From assembly GCF_900094585.1 (NCBI RefSeq), contig NZ_FMAG01000012.1, positions 1-64,000 of the forward strand: 64,000 bases of DNA. Reading direction: 5' to 3'. Within the stretch, counting starts at the first letter, position 1. Each line of letters opens with the position of its first letter. Below, in pieces: positions 28,828 through 36,991 of this stretch. The translations under genes were made by a program, and so were the position numbers. Source of the stretch: Martinezella multihospitum. GTDB taxonomy: Bacteria > Pseudomonadota > Alphaproteobacteria > Rhizobiales > Rhizobiaceae. The notes under the pieces were generated by a model. The model made no database searches. It was not told the DNA's origin and saw nothing but the letters and a program-made list of their open reading frames with translations.

Positions 28828-28842
28828 GAACAAATAAGGAAC
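28828..28842. promoter_or_regulatory. Possible LexA box (GAAC-N7-GAAC)
   Basis: Exact match to the alphaproteobacterial SOS operator GAAC-N7-GAAC. The same position in copies 1-3 is a decayed form. It lies about 230 bases before the helicase gene at 29073. One box by chance is not rare, so this is tentative. Confidence 0.35.
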
Positions 28843-28876
28843 CCGACGGAGTCAGCGATTCGTCTCCGATTCGTTC
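28828..28876 (+). repeat. 49-bp unit, copy 4
   Basis: GAACAAATAAGGAAC, then GATTCGTCTCCGATTCGTTC at the 29-base offset. Preceded by ATGTAGTCGT as in copy 2. The left block is a perfect GAAC-N7-GAAC sequence. Confidence 0.85.
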
Positions 28877-29072
28877 TCAAGCTGTTCCGGAATCGCCGGG
28901 ACTCGCATGGGGTGCAGCCAAAATGTAGCTTGTGGTTGAAGCGATCAAATATGAAATCGATTGTTGCTTTATCTGTTTTTTCATTCGGGTCTTGCCTTTG
29001 TCACATATGGTCGTCATCTGTTCGTTTCCTCCAAGAGGAACATGCTGATCGGAAGACGGTAGTTTCTCGCCT

Positions 29073-32000
29073 ATGCACGGACCTATGACTCAGACTTCGC
29101 AGCCCATGATCCTGAGCGGACGCGGCGTGACCGCGGTGCTCGGACCGACCAATACCGGCAAAACCCATTATGCCATCGAGCGCATGGTGGCACACGGCAG
29201 CGGCGTGATCGGCCTGCCGTTGCGGCTGCTTGCCCGCGAGGTCTATACGCGCGTCGTCGAAAAGGTCGGGGCGCACAATGTCGCGCTCGTGACCGGCGAG
29301 GAAAAGATATCGCCGCCCAATGCGCGTTATTCGGTCTGCACCGTCGAGGCCATGCCGCGCGAGACACGCGCCTCCTTCGTCGCCATCGACGAGGTGCAGC
29401 TTGCCGGCGATCTTGAGCGGGGTCATATCTTCACCGACCGTATCCTGCATCTGCGCGGGCGCGATGAAACCCTGCTGCTTGGCGCGGGTACCATGCGGCC
29501 GATCCTCGAGCAGCTTCTGCCTGGTATTACCGTTCTGGAGCGGCCGCGGCTTTCCCATCTTTTCTATGCTGGGCAGAAAAAGATCACCCGGCTGCCGCAG
29601 CGCACCGCGATCGTCGCTTTTTCCGCCGACGAGGTTTACGGGATCGCGGAGCTTATCCGCCGTCAGCGCGGCGGCGCGGCCGTCGTTCTCGGAGCGCTCA
29701 GCCCGCGCACCCGCAATGCGCAGGTCGCGCTCTACCAGGCCGGCGATGTTGAATATCTGGTTGCCACCGATGCGATCGGCATGGGCCTCAATCTCGATGT
29801 CGATCACGTCGCCTTCGCCCAGGATCGCAAGTTCGACGGCTATCAGTTCCGCAATCTTAATCCGGCCGAGCTCGGCCAGATCGCCGGTCGCGCCGGCCGC
29901 CATCTCAAGGACGGCACGTTCGGCGTGACAGGGCAGGTGGATCCCTTCGACGACGAACTCGTGCGCCGGATCGAGGGACACGAATTCGACATGGTCAAGG
30001 TGCTGCAATGGCGCACCAAGGATCTGGATTTTGCTTCGATTGCGGCGTTGCGTGCAAGTTTGGAAGACGCGCCTCGCGTGCAGGGCTTGACGCGGGCGCT
30101 GCCTGCGGTAGACCAGCAGGCGTTGGAATATCTGTCACGCGATCTGGAGATAGTCGATCTTGCCAGCAACCCGGCTCGGGTTGAGAAATTATGGGAGGCC
30201 TGTGCGCTTCCAGACTATCGGCGCATTACGCCTGCCCAGCACGCCGATCTCATTGCCGCCCTCTTTTCCGACCTTGTGCGCTATGGCACGGTGAAGGAGG
30301 AATTTCTTGCCGAACAGGTGCATCGCGCCGATCGGACGGATGGCGAGATCGACACGCTTTCGGCGCGAATCGCGCAGATAAGGACTTGGACCTATGTGTC
30401 GAACCGGCCCGGCTGGCTTGCCGATCCGACACACTGGCAAGAAAAGACGCGGGAAATCGAAGATCGATTGTCCGACGCGTTACATGAGAGGTTGACGAAA
30501 CGCTTTGTTGATCGCAGGACATCTGTGCTCATGAAGCGCCTGAGAGAGAATGCGATGCTGGAAGCTGAAATCAGTGTGAATGGAGATGTCTTCGTTGAGG
30601 GACATCATGTGGGACAGTTGACCGGATTCCGGTTCACGCCTATCGCAGGGACCGAAGGCCCGGATGCCAAGGCTGTCCAGACGGCCTCGCAGAAGGCGCT
30701 GGCGCTGGAATTCGAGGCACGTGCCGCACGCATGCATGCGGCCGGCAACGGCGATCTCGCGATCAGCGCCGATGGCCTGGTGCGTTGGCTCGGCGATCCC
30801 GTGGCGCGGCTTTCGGGCAGCGATCACGTCATGCGTCCGCGCGTCATCCTGCTCGCCGACGAGCAGCTGACGGGCAATGCGCGCGATCATGTCGCGGCGC
30901 GTATCGAGCGCTTTGTGAACCACCACATCAGCACGATCCTGAAGCCGCTGGACGATCTGCAGCGCGCTGAGGATCTGCAGGGCCTTGCCAAGGGGCTGGC
31001 CTTCCAGCTGGTGGAAAACCTCGGCGTTCTGTTCCGCCGCGACGTCACGGAAGAAGTGAAGTCGCTGGATCAGGATGGGCGCGCCTCCATGCGCCGCTAC
31101 GGCGTTCGCTTCGGCGCCTACCATATTTTCGTGCCCGCGCTTCTGAAGCCGGCTCCGGCCGAACTCATCACGCTGCTCTGGGCGCTGAAGAATGATGGTC
31201 TCGACAAGCCGGGCTATGGCGATCTGATCCCGGTTCTTGCTGCCGGCCGCACCTCGGTCGTCACCGATCCGGGCTATGAGCGCACGTTCTACAAGCTTGC
31301 GGGCTTCCGGTTCCTCGGCAAGCGCGCGGTGCGTATCGATATTCTGGAGCGCCTGGCGGACCTCATTCGTCCGCTGCTGCAGTGGAAGCCCGGCCAGGCT
31401 TCGCGCCCCGACGGCGCCTATGACGGCCGTCGCTTCACGACGACGACTGCGATGCTCTCCATCCTCGGCGCGACGCTTGAGGACATGGAAGAAATCCTCA
31501 AGGGCCTCGGTTATCGCGCCGATGCGGTGAAGGCGGAGGAGGCCACGGCCTTCCTCGCTCAGCAGGATGCGGCCGCAGCACCAGCGGCACCGGCAGCTGA
31601 CGCCGTTGCCGAAAAAGCCGATCATGACGATGCCGATGGTTCGAGCGACGAGCCGGCTAAGGAAACGGAAGCCGTTGCGCAGGAAGCAGCTCCGGCTGCG
31701 GATGTCTCGGCTGAATCGGTTGCCGTGGCGACTGAGGTTGCCGAGGCTACCGAAGCTGGAGCCGTTGTCGCGGAAGCGGCTGAGCCCAAGCCGGTTCTGC
31801 TTTGGCGTCTGGGTGGTCGAAGCGACCATCAGCAGCGCCAGGGCGGTCGTGGCCATGGTGATCGTCGCGGCCAGCAGGGCGAAGGCCGTGGTCAGCACGG
31901 CAATCGCCGTGGCGGTGGCGAGCAGGCAGCCGGCGAAGGCAATCGCGAGGGTGGTCGTGATCGTCGCGATGGGCGCGACAATCGTGAAGCTCGCGGCGGC

Positions 32001-32228
32001 GACAACAAGGGTCCGCGCGGCAATCGCGAAGGTGGCCGTCCCCAGCATCAGGGCAATCGCGGCGAACGGGGTGATCGTCAGGAGCGCGGTGAGCGGAACG
32101 ATCGCAACAATCGCGGCGCGTCGCAGCCGTTGCGTTTCGAAGCCAAGCCGCCGCGCAAGGAAAAGCCGATCGATCCGGATTCTCCTTTCGCAAAGCTTGC
32201 TGCCCTCAAGGAGCAGATGAAGAAATAG
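29073..32228 (+). CDS. mgpS: SUV3-like ATP-dependent RNA helicase (MgpS-type)
   Basis: 1051 aa superfamily 2 helicase. The first 330 residues hold the motor: Walker A GPTNTGKTH (about 24-32), motif II AIDEVQLA (DEVQ rather than DEAD), GAGTMRP, and motif VI QIAGRAGRH, the pattern of mitochondrial SUV3. A middle SUV3-specific part follows (about 330-840). The tail is unusual: an Ala/Glu-rich acidic linker (about 840-930), then about 100 residues rich in R, G, N, Q and H like RGG boxes, ending with a basic segment. Likely an RNA helicase with its own RNA-tethering tail. Start ATG 29073; ATG 29085 is an equal candidate. An S4 protein gene follows 3 bases after the stop. Confidence 0.85.
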   Translation: MHGPMTQTSQPMILSGRGVTAVLGPTNTGKTHYAIERMVAHGSGVIGLPLRLLAREVYTRVVEKVGAHNVALVTGEEKISPPNARYSVCTVEAMPRETRASFVAIDEVQLAGDLERGHIFTDRILHLRGRDETLLLGAGTMRPILEQLLPGITVLERPRLSHLFYAGQKKITRLPQRTAIVAFSADEVYGIAELIRRQRGGAAVVLGALSPRTRNAQVALYQAGDVEYLVATDAIGMGLNLDVDHVAFAQDRKFDGYQFRNLNPAELGQIAGRAGRHLKDGTFGVTGQVDPFDDELVRRIEGHEFDMVKVLQWRTKDLDFASIAALRASLEDAPRVQGLTRALPAVDQQALEYLSRDLEIVDLASNPARVEKLWEACALPDYRRITPAQHADLIAALFSDLVRYGTVKEEFLAEQVHRADRTDGEIDTLSARIAQIRTWTYVSNRPGWLADPTHWQEKTREIEDRLSDALHERLTKRFVDRRTSVLMKRLRENAMLEAEISVNGDVFVEGHHVGQLTGFRFTPIAGTEGPDAKAVQTASQKALALEFEARAARMHAAGNGDLAISADGLVRWLGDPVARLSGSDHVMRPRVILLADEQLTGNARDHVAARIERFVNHHISTILKPLDDLQRAEDLQGLAKGLAFQLVENLGVLFRRDVTEEVKSLDQDGRASMRRYGVRFGAYHIFVPALLKPAPAELITLLWALKNDGLDKPGYGDLIPVLAAGRTSVVTDPGYERTFYKLAGFRFLGKRAVRIDILERLADLIRPLLQWKPGQASRPDGAYDGRRFTTTTAMLSILGATLEDMEEILKGLGYRADAVKAEEATAFLAQQDAAAAPAAPAADAVAEKADHDDADGSSDEPAKETEAVAQEAAPAADVSAESVAVATEVAEATEAGAVVAEAAEPKPVLLWRLGGRSDHQQRQGGRGHGDRRGQQGEGRGQHGNRRGGGEQAAGEGNREGGRDRRDGRDNREARGGDNKGPRGNREGGRPQHQGNRGERGDRQERGERNDRNNRGASQPLRFEAKPPRKEKPIDPDSPFAKLAALKEQMKK

Positions 32229-32231
32229 GTC

Positions 32232-32636
32232 ATGACGGACGAGAAACAGCCATTTTCCGGTTCGCGCCAGCGTATCGACAAATGGCTGTTCTTTGCCCGC
32301 ATGGTGAAATCCCGCTCGCTGGCGCAGCTCTATGTGCAGAACGGCAGCGTCAGGGTGAATGGCGAGCGGGTGGCCCAGCCGAGCTTCGGCGTCAAGGCTG
32401 GCGACCGCATCGAGTTGTCGCTCGAGCGGCGCGACGTCATTCTGATCGTGCGCGCACCCGGCGATCGCAGGGGGCCATTCGAGGAAGCCAAGCTGCTTTA
32501 CGAAGATCTGACGCCGCCCCCGGATGAGACAAAACGTCTCACCCCGTTCGAGCAGGCGTTGCGAGCGCCGGGCAGCGGCAGACCCACGAAACGGGATCGG
32601 CGCGCAATCGACCGCCTCACCTCCGACGACGATTAG
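32232..32636 (+). CDS. S4-domain RNA-binding protein (Hsp15-like)
   Basis: 134 aa with an N-terminal S4 domain (about 13-75: RIDKWLFFARMVKSRSLAQ, GSVRVNGERV, VKAGDRIEL) and a basic C-terminus. HslR/Hsp15 binds stalled 50S subunits carrying peptidyl-tRNA. Starting 3 bases after the helicase stop, it is clearly in its operon, consistent with a shared RNA or ribosome-related job. Confidence 0.85.
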   Translation: MTDEKQPFSGSRQRIDKWLFFARMVKSRSLAQLYVQNGSVRVNGERVAQPSFGVKAGDRIELSLERRDVILIVRAPGDRRGPFEEAKLLYEDLTPPPDETKRLTPFEQALRAPGSGRPTKRDRRAIDRLTSDDD

Positions 32637-32842
32637 AAAACTCTGCCTGTCGCGGGCGGTTTTCAAGATTGTTTGTCCTTGAAATTGGCTGACAAAGTCG
32701 ATACCTCACGATCAACCTGCCGGTAACCCGCCGGACGGCGCGTTTGTGCGTGACGCATTCGTCTGCCCGTTCGGCTCCGTGGAAAGGTGCGACGTTCCAG
32801 GTTGCGCATCCGCGGGAACTAGAGACATTCCTGGAGTGCTTC

Positions 32843-33181
32843 ATGACATATGTCGTGACCGACAATTGCATCCGCTGCAAATACACCGACTGCGTGGAAG
32901 TCTGCCCCGTCGACTGCTTCTACGAAGGCGAGAACTTCCTCGTCATCCATCCCGACGAATGCATCGATTGCGGTGTCTGCGAGCCGGAATGTCCTGCCGA
33001 GGCGATCAAGCCCGATACGGAGCCGGGTCTCGACAAGTGGCTGAAGGTCAATGCGGAATACGCCGCCATCTGGCCGAACATCACGGTCAAGCGCGACCCG
33101 ATGCCGGAAGCCAAGGAAATGGACGGCGAACAGGGTAAATTCGAGAAATATTTCTCGACCAATCCCGGTGCGGGCGACTGA
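32843..33181 (+). CDS. fdxA: Seven-iron ferredoxin FdxA
   Basis: 112 aa. Cysteine sets [14 protein letters not shown] and [12 protein letters not shown] bind one [3Fe-4S] and one [4Fe-4S] cluster, as in the Azotobacter FdI type. Longer C-terminal tail ([10 protein letters not shown]...) is normal for this class. ATG at 32843 with GGAG 8 bases upstream; the frame is open 33 codons further but lacks a ribosome site. Electron carrier, partner unknown. Confidence 0.95.
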   Translation: MTYVVTDNCIRCKYTDCVEVCPVDCFYEGENFLVIHPDECIDCGVCEPECPAEAIKPDTEPGLDKWLKVNAEYAAIWPNITVKRDPMPEAKEMDGEQGKFEKYFSTNPGAGD

Positions 33182-33580
33182 TCGAAGGTCGTGACAGGCC
33201 GTCGATAAAGGTGTAGTCGATATCGCAGAAAGCGAATCATTGCCGTTGGGCCGCTGGTCGGTCAACGTGGCCATTTTGGCGCGCGTGCAGCAAATTATTG
33301 ATTTCCTCAGATTTTTGTGATAGGTTCCTCACACTGATCCACTGCGGCATTTCGCATGCCCAAAACCATCACGAAAGCAAATCACCAATCCGTACGCGGT
33401 TTCCTTGACATATCAACGTATTGTGTTGTCGGGTCCCGGATCGCGATGGATGGGTTTCTGTTTGCATAAGTCTGGCTGGACCAGGATGAAGTGACCCGAC
33501 GGTACGTCCGTCTCATCCGGGCCTGACTGACCCGGCACCCCGGCCCTAACGGGGCGCGTAACAGGGAGTTTTTGAAAAGA
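33182..33580. promoter_or_regulatory. carD upstream region
   Basis: About 400 gene-free bases. A TTGACA at 33405 is the best -35 candidate, but no matching -10 box at 16-18 bases is convincing. A CCCCGG-CCCTAA-CGGGGCG hairpin lies near 33538-33556, just before the AGGGAG ribosome site. A long leader is possible. Confidence 0.4.
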
Positions 33581-34153
33581 ATGACGACCCAGCAGAAAAA
33601 ACCTTCAGCAGCACGCCACGGCTTCAAGACTGGTGAAGCGATCGTTTATCCGGCCCATGGTGTCGGCACGATCACTGCGATCGAAGAACAAGAAGTCGCA
33701 GGCATGAAGCTCGAGCTGTTCGTAATCGACTTCGAGAAAGACAAGATGCGTCTGAAGGTGCCGGTGGCCAAGGCCATGAGTATCGGCATGCGCAAGCTTT
33801 CCGAGACGGATTTCGTCGAGCGTGCATTGAAGGTCGTGCAGGGCAAGGCCCGCGTGAAGCGCACCATGTGGTCGCGCCGCGCGCAGGAATACGATGCCAA
33901 GATCAATTCCGGCGATCTGATCTCGATCGCGGAGGTCGTTCGCGATCTCTATCGCGCCGAGAACCAGCCGGAGCAATCCTATTCCGAACGCCAGCTTTAC
34001 GAAGCTGCTCTTGATCGCATGGCGCGCGAAATTGCCGCCGTCAACAAGATGTCGGAAACCGAAGCCGTTCGCCTTGTCGAGACCAATCTGAACAAAGGCC
34101 CGAAGCGCGGCAAAGTCGTCGACGACGACGACTCGCAGGACGAAGCCGCATAA
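33581..34153 (+). CDS. CarD-family transcription regulator
   Basis: 190 aa. N-terminal RNA-polymerase-interaction domain (FKTGEAIVYPAHGVGTITAIE, about 15-70) and a helical C-terminal DNA-binding part (about 75-165), ending in an acidic tail DDDDSQDEAA. CarD proteins bind the RNAP beta subunit and stabilise open promoter complexes, notably at rRNA promoters. ATG at 33581 gives the usual N-terminus MTTQQKK; a TTG at 33572 is closer to AGGGAG and cannot be excluded. Confidence 0.92.
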   Translation: MTTQQKKPSAARHGFKTGEAIVYPAHGVGTITAIEEQEVAGMKLELFVIDFEKDKMRLKVPVAKAMSIGMRKLSETDFVERALKVVQGKARVKRTMWSRRAQEYDAKINSGDLISIAEVVRDLYRAENQPEQSYSERQLYEAALDRMAREIAAVNKMSETEAVRLVETNLNKGPKRGKVVDDDDSQDEAA

Positions 34154-34176
34154 GGCCAAGACGCCACCATTGCTTC

Positions 34177-34207
34177 AAAAAACCCGGCCTTCGTGCCGGG
34201 TTTTTTC
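34177..34207 (+). terminator. Rho-independent terminator of carD
   Basis: AAAAAACCCGGC and GCCGGGTTTTTT arms with a short CTTCGT loop, 24 bases after the carD stop. The following EcfG-type promoter starts only a few bases later. Confidence 0.92.
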
Positions 34208-34210
34208 TTT

Positions 34211-34235
34211 GGAACCTTTTCCGTTCTGCCGCGTT
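34211..34235 (+). promoter_or_regulatory. EcfG (RpoE2) general-stress promoter
   Basis: GGAAC at 34211-34215, 16 bases, CGTT at 34232-34235: an exact match to the alphaproteobacterial EcfG/RpoE2 consensus. The next plus-strand genes are a 26-codon frame at 34327 and rpoH2 at 34561. In S. meliloti rpoH2 belongs to the RpoE2 regulon, which supports this reading. Confidence 0.75.
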
Positions 34236-34326
34236 TAAGCCTCGTGTTGGCGGTCGGTGTGGGTGCGCTCCTGTGGAGAAGGGGTTCCATACAGACCGTA
34301 TTATAGACATTCACGAGGACCGGCCT

Positions 34327-34407
34327 ATGCGTTTTCACTCGAAGCTCCCCGGCGATCTGAAGATGCTTCAATCGCCAGACCCGTTCGATGAGATCGAACT
34401 AGACTAG
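34327..34407 (+). CDS. Possible 26-aa small protein in the rpoH2 leader
   Basis: Short frame MRFHSKLPGDLKMLQSPDPF then DEIELD. GAGGA lies 7 bases before the ATG. The peptide is hydrophilic with an acidic end and no membrane segment. It sits between the EcfG-type promoter and rpoH2, so it could be a stress-induced microprotein or a leader peptide. Not recognised; evidence is only the ribosome site and position. Confidence 0.35.
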   Translation: MRFHSKLPGDLKMLQSPDPFDEIELD

Positions 34408-34560
34408 TCATCGATCATCCGGTCAGCCGGATATCGGTTTCCAATTCGCAATTTCATTCATTGATTTCCATCCGAACAGCGATGTTCGGAAACGATGCTT
34501 GCTGCCCTTTTCGTCGACCGCGGCATAGAGACGATTTGAGGCCGAACCCAGGAGATGCAT

Positions 34561-35424
34561 ATGACGAATATGTCTGCAGATCGGCGCATGATCAAAGTTG
34601 CGATGGCTGCTCCCTATCTCGATCGCGATGAAGAACACGATCTCGCCATTCGCTGGAAGGACCACGAGGATCGTGGTGCCCGCAATCAGATCGCAACCGC
34701 CCATATGCGCCTCGTCATTTCCATGGCGGGGAAATTTCGTAATTTCGGATTGCCGATGAGCGATCTGGTGCAGGAAGGTTATGTCGGCCTGTTGGAGGCC
34801 GCTGCCCGTTTCGAACCGGAACGTGAGGTTCGCTTCTCCACCTATGCAAGCTGGTGGATACGCGCTTCGATCCAGGACTATATCCTGCGCAACTGGTCGA
34901 TCGTACGCGGCGGCACGAGTTCCGCCCAGAAGGCGCTGTTCTTCAATTTGCGCCGCTTGCGCGCCAAGCTTGCCCGCAGCAATTCCAGCGTCACCGTCCA
35001 GTCCATCCACGAGGAAATCGCCGTCACGCTCGGCGTCAGCCTCGCCGACGTGCAGACGATGGATGCGCGCCTTTCCAGTAGCGATACCTCGCTGCAGGCG
35101 CCTTCGATAGCCGGTGATTCCGAAAGCGCCGAACGCATCGATTTTCTGATCAGCGACGAGCCTCTTCCCGACGAGCAGGTCTCCGACATGATCGATGGCG
35201 AACGCCGTCGCATCTGGCTGGCATCGGCGCTGAAGCATCTCAACGAGCGCGAAATGAAGATCATCCGGGCGCGTCGCCTTGTCGAGGATGGCGCAACGCT
35301 GGAAGAGCTTGGCGCCGATCTCGGCATTTCCAAGGAGCGCGTGCGGCAGATCGAAAGCCGCGCCATGGACAAGCTCCGCAACGCGCTTGTCGATGCAGAC
35401 CCGCGCATGGCAAGCTACGCCTGA
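34561..35424 (+). CDS. rpoH2: RNA polymerase sigma factor RpoH2
   Basis: Sigma-70 family heat-shock-type factor, 287 aa. Region 2 (about 45-115; DLVQEGYVGLLEAAARFEPE, FSTYASWWIRASIQDYI), RpoH box QKALFFNLRRLRAKL, then region 4 (about 225-280; LEELGADLGISKERVRQIE). The sequence is the shorter, more diverged RpoH2 type that follows EcfG in stationary, osmotic and oxidative stress rather than classic heat shock. ATG at 34561 lies 6 bases after AGGAG; an ATG at 34555 is too close to it. A TCTTCTCCC-GGCT-GGGAGAAGA hairpin separates it from the convergent gene. Confidence 0.94.
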   Translation: MTNMSADRRMIKVAMAAPYLDRDEEHDLAIRWKDHEDRGARNQIATAHMRLVISMAGKFRNFGLPMSDLVQEGYVGLLEAAARFEPEREVRFSTYASWWIRASIQDYILRNWSIVRGGTSSAQKALFFNLRRLRAKLARSNSSVTVQSIHEEIAVTLGVSLADVQTMDARLSSSDTSLQAPSIAGDSESAERIDFLISDEPLPDEQVSDMIDGERRRIWLASALKHLNEREMKIIRARRLVEDGATLEELGADLGISKERVRQIESRAMDKLRNALVDADPRMASYA

Positions 35425-35429
35425 GGCAG

Positions 35430-35453
35430 ATCTTCTCCCGGCTGGGAGAAGAG
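35430..35453. terminator. Hairpin between convergent rpoH2 and protease genes
   Basis: TCTTCTCCC and GGGAGAAGA form a 9-bp perfect stem with a GGCT loop in the 34 bases between the two stop codons. No T-run on either strand, so termination efficiency is uncertain. Confidence 0.55.
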
Positions 35454-35458
35454 CCGAT

Positions 35459-36991
35459 CTATTCCGAGATAATTTTGACCCTGTCGCCCGGTGCAATCGT
35501 TGCCCCGGTTGGTAGGGCATTGATCAGTTTGAACAGGTCGAGCTTGCGATCGGTGCCCATCATGCGGGCAGCGAGCGTGGTGATGGTGTCGCCAGACTTG
35601 ACGGTGACGACACGCACGCGCAGCGGCTTCAGCGAAGCCGCCTCTTCCGGCGTCATATGCCGGAAGCTCGCGCGCAGGACATTGGCGGTCTGATCGAGCT
35701 GGGCGATATTTCCTTTCGGCACTGCCGTCAGGAAACGGAAGATCTGCGTGCGATCGCGAATGACGGTGACATCGAAATCCCAGCGATCGGCGGAGGCGCG
35801 TGCTGTCGCAGCGGGCATGCCATTGACGGTGATCGACTGGATCGAATTGGGATCGAGGCCCGTGACCCAGCCGCTGGAAATATAGTTCGTCAGATTCTGG
35901 TTCTGGGTATCGGCAACACCGTCGAAACGGATGGCGATATCTCCGGGGCCAGTCGCCATGACGGCTTCGACCTTGTTGTCGATCCGGAAGTCGGGCGGCA
36001 CGTCGAAGCGGATACCCAGGCCGCCATGCAGGAAGGTCTGGCCACGCACATAGCCTTCCTCGGGGCTGTCGCCATAGAGCAGGCCATCGATGCCGTTCAG
36101 ATAATAATCGCGGCCGATGTCGCCGACCTTGCCTTCCTCACCGAATTCGCGGGCATGCGCCTTGGCAAGATCGATGCGCTGCGGCGTGCTCGGATGGCTC
36201 GAAAGGAAGTCCAGGCTCTGGTCGGCATCGGAATTGGCCGACATGAAGCGGCTGTAGTCTTCCATGGCGTTCAGGAAGCGGGCGGCAGCATAAGGATCGT
36301 AGCCGGCCTGGCCGAGCGTGCGGATGCCGATCTCGTCGGCCTGGAGCTCCTGCTGGCGCGAGAAGGCGGCGAGACGCAGCTTGCCGCGCGCGAGCGCCTG
36401 CTTGCCGGCGAGATCGCTCGACAGGACTTCCGAAACGACGCGGCTGGCGATGACTTCGGCTTCCTCGCGTTTCTGCCGCTCGATGCCGTGATTGGCGGTG
36501 ACGTGCGCCATCTCGTGCGACAGCACGGCGGCGACTTCAGAAGCGTCGTTGGCGAGCGCCAAGAGACCGCGCGTCACATAGAGATAGCCGCCCGGCAGCG
36601 CGAAGGCGTTGATCGAGGGCGAATTGAGAATGGTGATGCGGTAGGACTGCTGCGGATTTTCCGAGACGCTGGTGAGCGCGCCGGCGATGCGGGCGACGAG
36701 CCGCTCGGTCTTGGCATCCTTATATTCGCCGCCGTAGCTCGCAAGGATGCGTGGATGCTCGCGAGCGCCCATCTGCGCGCGGGGATCGTTCTTCTGGACT
36801 TCGGAGACGATCTGCGGATTGGCGGAGGGGGAAACGCTCGGCTGATAGGATTGGTCCAGCACCGTCTGGCAGCTGTTCAATATCAATGCGGCCGCAAGGA
36901 AGGGGACAAAGCGGCGCAAACGGGCTGCGACGGTCGCACTGATCCTTCGTTCTGCTCGCTTGCTCTGCTTCAGGACCTGTATCCTACTCAT
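35459..36991 (-). CDS. M48-family periplasmic metalloprotease lipoprotein (BepA-like) with LysM
   Basis: 510 aa from the ATG at 36991. N-terminal membrane signal with lipobox-like LNSC (Cys 41). The zinc site is HEMAH (H159, E160, H163) with ligand E215 in ELQADE. Protease domain about 70-260; then a Rhizobiales-type extension and a C-terminal LysM-like segment (VTVKSGDTITTLAARM) that may bind peptidoglycan. BepA-type enzymes degrade or assist misassembled outer-membrane proteins. An upstream ATG at 37063 is possible. Neighbour of rpoH2, which fits an envelope-stress role, but co-regulation is not shown. Confidence 0.85.
   Translation of the reverse strand: MSRIQVLKQSKRAERRISATVAARLRRFVPFLAAALILNSCQTVLDQSYQPSVSPSANPQIVSEVQKNDPRAQMGAREHPRILASYGGEYKDAKTERLVARIAGALTSVSENPQQSYRITILNSPSINAFALPGGYLYVTRGLLALANDASEVAAVLSHEMAHVTANHGIERQKREEAEVIASRVVSEVLSSDLAGKQALARGKLRLAAFSRQQELQADEIGIRTLGQAGYDPYAAARFLNAMEDYSRFMSANSDADQSLDFLSSHPSTPQRIDLAKAHAREFGEEGKVGDIGRDYYLNGIDGLLYGDSPEEGYVRGQTFLHGGLGIRFDVPPDFRIDNKVEAVMATGPGDIAIRFDGVADTQNQNLTNYISSGWVTGLDPNSIQSITVNGMPAATARASADRWDFDVTVIRDRTQIFRFLTAVPKGNIAQLDQTANVLRASFRHMTPEEAASLKPLRVRVVTVKSGDTITTLAARMMGTDRKLDLFKLINALPTGATIAPGDRVKIISE

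Larger units (their letters stand above)
27973..29072. other. 1.1 kb gene-free region with 49-bp units and clustered GANTC sites
   Basis: No frame here shows coding character or a ribosome site. Between 28144 and 28904 I count 22 GANTC sequences, where about 3 would be expected by chance in 760 bases. Eight of these belong to four ordered repeat units (separate entries), the rest lie in and between the units. GANTC is the target of the cell-cycle methylase CcrM. Confidence 0.75.

Noticed and set aside
28115-28876. Chromosomal replication origin
   Set aside because: GANTC richness is suggestive, but no hemE, repABC or dnaA neighbours and no convincing set of DnaA boxes are present, so I did not call an origin.
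28753-29088. Frame ending with a signal-peptide-like MKSIVALSVFSFGS segment
   Set aside because: No ribosome site, overlaps the repeat units and the helicase start; weak coding character.
30480-32666. Minus-strand 728-aa open frame
   Set aside because: Antisense to the helicase; its low-complexity part mirrors the helicase's RGG-like tail.
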